Of a DNA stretch of 9,213 nucleotides, positions 6,305-9,213 are shown piece after piece. The stretch is from contig DAHUZD010000035.1 in the NCBI GenBank assembly GCA_027306745.1, forward strand, positions 1 to 9,213, in the 5' to 3' direction. The stretch comes from Acidobacteriaceae bacterium (lineage in GTDB: Bacteria; Acidobacteriota; Terriglobia; Terriglobales; Acidobacteriaceae). The notes below the pieces were generated by a model. That model was given only the letters and a program-made list of their open reading frames with translations. It ran no database searches and was not told where the DNA came from. Each line of letters opens with the position of its first letter. Positions within the stretch are counted from its first letter, which is position 1. Position numbers and translations under genes: made by a program.

Positions 6305-6808
6305 ATGTCCCCACAAAATGAGTTTTTACGGCGTGCGGCTTTGGCCGCACAGGCCGCCGGGCACATCTTTCCAGCGTTCGCCGCCTGTGAGGTGGCCCTG
6401 GAATCTGGCTGGGGCCGTTCCGCACTGGCCGAGCAAGCCAACAATCTTTTTGGGCAGAAGCAGAGCCATCCGCCGCTGGCGGGCACGACCACTCTGTCCA
6501 TGCCGACGCGGGAATTTTTGCAGGGGCACTGGGTCACGGTGCAAGCCAATTGGGTGAAGTTTCCTGATTGGAGCGCCAGCTTTGCCGCGCGCATGCAATT
6601 GCTGGAGCAGTTGAAGGGCGTGATTCCCAACTATGCGGCGGCGTTGGCGGCCCCAAGCGGCGAGCAGTTTGTGGTGGATGTTTCCAGGAGCTGGTCAACG
6701 GATCCAGAGCGTGCAGGCAAGGTGCTTTCCATCTACGATGCGCACAAGGATGCGTTTGCCACGGAGACGCAGGCGAACCCAACGGCAGCCACCGCATCCA
6801 GCGCGTAA
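6305..6808 (+). CDS. GH73-type glucosaminidase domain protein (FlgJ/LytG-like)
   Basis: This 167-aa protein is essentially one N-acetylglucosaminidase domain of the GH73/Mannosyl-glycoprotein endo-beta-N-acetylglucosaminidase-like family. FPAFAACEVALESGWGRSAL (residues 22-41) holds the likely catalytic Glu33. It is followed by ANNLFGQK, the REFLQGHWVTVQANWVKFPDWSASF stretch with the family's W-x-KFp-(S/D)w pattern, and SRSWSTDP...KVLSIY near the end. Such enzymes cut the glycan strands of peptidoglycan. No signal peptide, membrane helix or cell-wall-binding repeat is visible, so export must use another route or the protein acts on cytoplasmic or phage-related material. The tail is Ala/Thr-rich (about residues 153-167). 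The start is fixed by AGGAG with a 6-nt spacer. Between metH's terminator and this gene I see no clear promoter. It converges with the aminotransferase gene, 50 bp away. Confidence 0.8.
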   Translation: MSPQNEFLRRAALAAQAAGHIFPAFAACEVALESGWGRSALAEQANNLFGQKQSHPPLAGTTTLSMPTREFLQGHWVTVQANWVKFPDWSASFAARMQLLEQLKGVIPNYAAALAAPSGEQFVVDVSRSWSTDPERAGKVLSIYDAHKDAFATETQANPTAATASSA

Positions 6809-6858
6809 ATAACTGCGCCATCTCCGACAGACACGGCAGCGGTCGCTATCAAAGCAAC

Positions 6859-8040
6859 CTAGGAGTAGGCGCGCAGACGCGCGCAGGCTTCGAGCAGCTC
6901 CGGTTGTTTTTTAGCAAAGCAGAAGCGCAGCAGATTTTCTCCGCCTTGTTCAAAGAATGCAGTGCCCGCCACGCCGGCCACACCAGAGCGGGCCAGCAAC
7001 GCGCGTGCCTTTTCCCGCGCAGTTGCGCCGGGAACACAGGAGACATCGGCCAGCACGTAGTATGCGCCGTCGGGCGCAACGCAGGTCATGCCTGCATCGT
7101 TGAGTGCCTCGCAAAAAATGTCGCGTTTCTTTTCGTACTCCGTGGCCAGGTCTGCATAAAATGCGTCGGGCAGTTGCAGCAGTCCGGCGGCGGCTCCATG
7201 TTGGAGTGGCGCGGGCGCGCAGACGTAGATCATGTCATGAAAAAAACTGATGGCAGGCAGCCAACGGCTGCTGGCTGACAAATAGCCCAAGCGCCAGCCG
7301 GTGACGCTGAAGGTTTTTGAGAATCCAGAGAGTGTGATGGTGCGATCGGCCATGGCCGGCAGCGTGGCGATGCTGATGTGGCGCGCGCCGCCGTAAACGA
7401 AGTACTCATAAATCTCATCGGTGATGACGAACAGATCGTGCTGCTCGGCAAGCTGCGCGATGGCTTCCAGTTCTGCACGGGTAAAGATTTTTCCGCTGGG
7501 ATTGCCGGGGGTGTTCAAGATGAGCGCGCGCGTGCGCGGTGTAATCGCTGCCGCTGCGCGTTCGATATCCAAATCCCAACGCGGCGCTGTCAGCGGCACC
7601 ACGACTGGCGTCATGCGCAGGCATTGCAGAGTATTGCGGTGGTAGCCGTAAAACGGCTCGAAGAGCAGAACCTCATCACCAGGGTTGAGCAGCGCCATAC
7701 AGGCAGCAAGAAATCCTCCCGTGGCTCCAGAGGTGACCAGAATCTCCGTGTCGGGATTACAGCGCAGGCCACTGTGCCGTTCCTGTTTGAGTGCGATGGC
7801 CTGCCGCAGTGCGGCGATGCCATCCATGCGCGTGTAGATGTTGTGCCCGTCACGAATGGCGCGGATGGCCGCTTCAGAAACCGGCGCGGGCATCTCGGTG
7901 TCGCAAACACCCTGGGCCAGGTTGATGCCGCCCACGCGGTCGCACTCGATCGTCATGGCGCGAATCTCCGACTGCACGGCGGTGGGCGCTATCTGGCTGA
8001 TGGCGAGTTTGGATGCGATGGTATTCGAAGAGGTGGGCAT
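6859..8040 (-). CDS. Pyridoxal phosphate-dependent aminotransferase, class I/II
   Basis: The 393-aa fold-type I aminotransferase has the full set of landmarks. These are the INLAQGVCDTEMP opening, DGHNIYTRMDGIAALRQAIA, the phosphate-loop region TSGATGGF, the aromatic FEPFYGYH, NTPGNPSGKIFTRAEL (Asn stacking near PLP), ITDEIYEYFVYGG (Asp binding the pyridine nitrogen), SGFSKTFSVTGWRLGY with the Schiff-base Lys242, and a late LRFCFAK with the carboxylate-binding Arg. It moves an amino group between an amino acid and a 2-oxo acid in the cytosol; the substrate cannot be read from the sequence. The open frame extends to 8271, but the extra residues read through the dispersed repeat (RRVILSDQRERRIQ), so I chose ATG 8040 (MPTSSNTIASKLA). 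No Shine-Dalgarno site precedes it; a TACACT at 8061-8056 could be the -10 box, giving a leader of about 9 nt. Confidence 0.88.
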   Translation of the reverse strand: MPTSSNTIASKLAISQIAPTAVQSEIRAMTIECDRVGGINLAQGVCDTEMPAPVSEAAIRAIRDGHNIYTRMDGIAALRQAIALKQERHSGLRCNPDTEILVTSGATGGFLAACMALLNPGDEVLLFEPFYGYHRNTLQCLRMTPVVVPLTAPRWDLDIERAAAAITPRTRALILNTPGNPSGKIFTRAELEAIAQLAEQHDLFVITDEIYEYFVYGGARHISIATLPAMADRTITLSGFSKTFSVTGWRLGYLSASSRWLPAISFFHDMIYVCAPAPLQHGAAAGLLQLPDAFYADLATEYEKKRDIFCEALNDAGMTCVAPDGAYYVLADVSCVPGATAREKARALLARSGVAGVAGTAFFEQGGENLLRFCFAKKQPELLEACARLRAYS

Positions 8041-8134
8041 ACGTGTCTGAGCGCCAGTGTACTGCTTCCGCCGCAGGCAGGCCAGCGCAGTGTTTGTGCA
8101 TTCAATCTGCACGCACCCGCAGATGCTATGCGAG

Positions 8135-8243
8135 GAGTCATTCTGCGAATTGTCAGCAACGAAGAATCCAGAGGACGGAGTCTCAGTCAATGCAACGTTG
8201 ACCGTCTGGATTCTCCGCTCCCGCTGGTCGCTCAGGATGACTC
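8135..8243. repeat. Inverted pair of the GTCATTCTGAGCGA-type repeat (copies B and C)
   Basis: Copy B runs forward at 8135-8178 (GAGTCATTCTGCGAATTGTC... ending GAAGAATCCAGAGGACGG). Copy C runs in reverse at 8202-8243; its complement starts GAGTCATCCTGAGCGACCAG and ends GGAGAATCCAGACGG. The two arms of over 40 nt match imperfectly and flank a 23-nt loop, so the unit could form a large cruciform or hairpin. It occupies the middle of the 300-bp gap between the divergent aminotransferase and exported-protein genes, so it lies upstream of both. The rest of that gap holds the putative -10 boxes at 8056-8061 (minus) and 8329-8334 (plus) and nothing else I recognise. Confidence 0.65.
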
Positions 8244-8328
8244 TGCGATTTTTATTTGTGTGCTTCCGCAAAGCCTAAGCTAAATGCGTTATTCCGCAAG
8301 CAGTCCAGTCTGAATTCAGCGGAGAATC

Positions 8329-8334
8329 TACAAT
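8329..8334 (+). promoter_or_regulatory. Putative -10 box of the exported-protein gene (leaderless layout)
   Basis: TACAAT, one mismatch from TATAAT, ends exactly 6 nt before ATG 8341, so transcription would start at the A of the start codon. The only Shine-Dalgarno-like sequence, GGAG at 8321-8324, is 16 nt away and upstream of the box. No good -35 box is visible. Confidence 0.45.
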
Positions 8335-8340
8335 GGTCGC

Positions 8341-9213
8341 ATGCGATTTTCTTCTCGCGCCCTGACTTGTGTGGTTGTCCTGCTTGCATCGAGCGGTGTT
8401 GCGCTTAGTGATGCGGCCTTTGATCTGGACGGCCCTGTGTTGCACGCAACGGTGACGCGCGGCAGTGAGACGCTGCCCATCGCCGCGGTGCCCAATCTTT
8501 TGCCTGCGGACAAAATCTGGCTGCATGTGGATACGCCGCCAGGGCAGGCAGTGCACTACTTGATGGTCGCAGCCTTTTTGCGCAACTCCACGAATCCTCC
8601 GCCTGCGAATTGGTTTTTCAAATCGGCGGCGTGGAGCAAGTCGGGGCAGCGGGATGGAATGCGCCTGAGCGTTCCACCGGGTGCGCTACATCTTCTGTTG
8701 CTGCTGGCCCCGGAGACCGGCGGGGGCTTCAGTACGATGCGCTCGGCGGTGGAAGGGAATCCCGGGGTCTTCGTCCGCGCTTCGCGCGACCTGTACGTGG
8801 CCAGTTTGGAACGCACGCGCGTGGATACATATCTGAATGCGGTGCAAGCCATCGCGGCCAGCGACCCAGACAGACTGGAGGCGCGCTCCAAGCTGCTGGC
8901 GCGCAGTCTGGGTATAAAGATCGACACCAGTTGTTTTGACAAACCCGCTGAGGATCAGCCGAGTTGTTTGACCAAGAACAGCGGCAGTCTGATTCTCGAC
9001 GATGGGCATACGCAGTCGATGGTGGCGTCGCTGACAACAGGGACAACGTCCGACCTTTTCAATCAACTCAGTTACAGCCGCGCGGGCGGTAGTGGAGCTT
9101 ATAGTCCGTACGTGGGCGCGATTGTGGATGTGGTGCATTTAATGGGCGGCCTGCACACGGCAGACTATCAATATCTGCCTGCGCTGACAGTGGACAGCGG
9201 TGACGCGAGGCAA
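8341..9213 (+). CDS. Exported protein of unknown function (runs off right edge)
   Basis: From ATG 8341 the frame stays open for 291 codons to the window end. Residues 1 to about 26 form a signal peptide: MRFSSR, then the hydrophobic ALTCVVVLLASSGVAL and a likely cut near SDA-A. The mature part is largely soluble. It has VTRGSETLPIAAVPNLLPADKIWLHVDTPP, NSTNPPPANWFFKSAAW, LHLLLLLAPETGGGFSTMRSAV and, later, SCFDKP...SCLTKNSGSLILDDGHTQSMVASL with two cysteines about 13 residues apart that might pair. I recall similar proteins of unknown function only in Acidobacteriota; no domain is recognised. An overlapping ATG at 8333 is out of frame. Reading frames seen on either strand across this stretch (for example 8610-8939) are shadows. 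Confidence 0.75.
   Translation, partial: MRFSSRALTCVVVLLASSGVALSDAAFDLDGPVLHATVTRGSETLPIAAVPNLLPADKIWLHVDTPPGQAVHYLMVAAFLRNSTNPPPANWFFKSAAWSKSGQRDGMRLSVPPGALHLLLLLAPETGGGFSTMRSAVEGNPGVFVRASRDLYVASLERTRVDTYLNAVQAIAASDPDRLEARSKLLARSLGIKIDTSCFDKPAEDQPSCLTKNSGSLILDDGHTQSMVASLTTGTTSDLFNQLSYSRAGGSGAYSPYVGAIVDVVHLMGGLHTADYQYLPALTVDSGDARQ

Noticed and set aside
8041..8271. 77-residue N-terminal extension of the aminotransferase
   Set aside because: It translates the dispersed repeat and has no counterpart in the family; ATG 8040 gives the expected N-terminus.
7378..8283. 301-codon plus-strand frame opposite the aminotransferase, and the 236-codon frame at 6568-7278
   Set aside because: Both are shadows of well-supported genes and run through intergenic repeat sequence; no family features are seen.

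Overview
The window looks like ordinary chromosomal DNA from a GC-rich, Gram-negative bacterium. The best guess is Acidobacteriota (Terriglobia/Acidobacteriaceae). That rests on remembered protein resemblance (the DUF6677-type membrane protein, the MetH and NuoI sequences, the exported protein at the right edge) and on a dispersed GTCATTCTGAGCGA-type repeat. No database search was possible. I see no rRNA, tRNA, CRISPR array, insertion sequence or phage block.

Layout. The left edge (1-170, minus) holds the first 56 codons of pabB. Divergent from it is a two-gene membrane unit with overlapping stop and start codons: a DUF6677-type protein (275-679) and a 60-aa two-helix protein (676-858). A dispersed-repeat copy lies in the convergent gap before a GT9 glycosyltransferase (999-2105, minus). 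Its start codon is only about 20 bp from the start of a lone nuoI (2125-2598, plus), and one TATA palindrome sits between them. After a 97-bp gap with a strong stem-loop comes metH, cobalamin-dependent methionine synthase (2696-6198). It is broken by an apparent one-base deletion near 3191-3193, giving a 190-aa fragment and a 992-aa main frame. A rho-independent terminator overlaps the metH stop. Next are a leaderless-looking GH73-type glucosaminidase gene (6305-6808) whose ribosome binding site is buried in a long hairpin, a convergent class I/II aminotransferase (6859-8040, minus), a 300-bp divergent gap with an inverted pair of the dispersed repeat, and a secreted protein of unknown function that runs off the right edge (8341-9213+).

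Function. The genes are mostly housekeeping and do not form one pathway. MetH and PabB both touch one-carbon/folate metabolism, NuoI belongs to respiratory complex I, and GT9 and the glucosaminidase act on the cell envelope. I found no convincing new multi-gene system. The signals most worth checking are regulatory or structural: the metH frame break, the hairpin over the glucosaminidase ribosome binding site, the repeated '-10 box then about 6 nt then ATG' layout suggesting leaderless transcripts, the shared -10 palindrome between GT9 and nuoI, and the inverted repeat pair.
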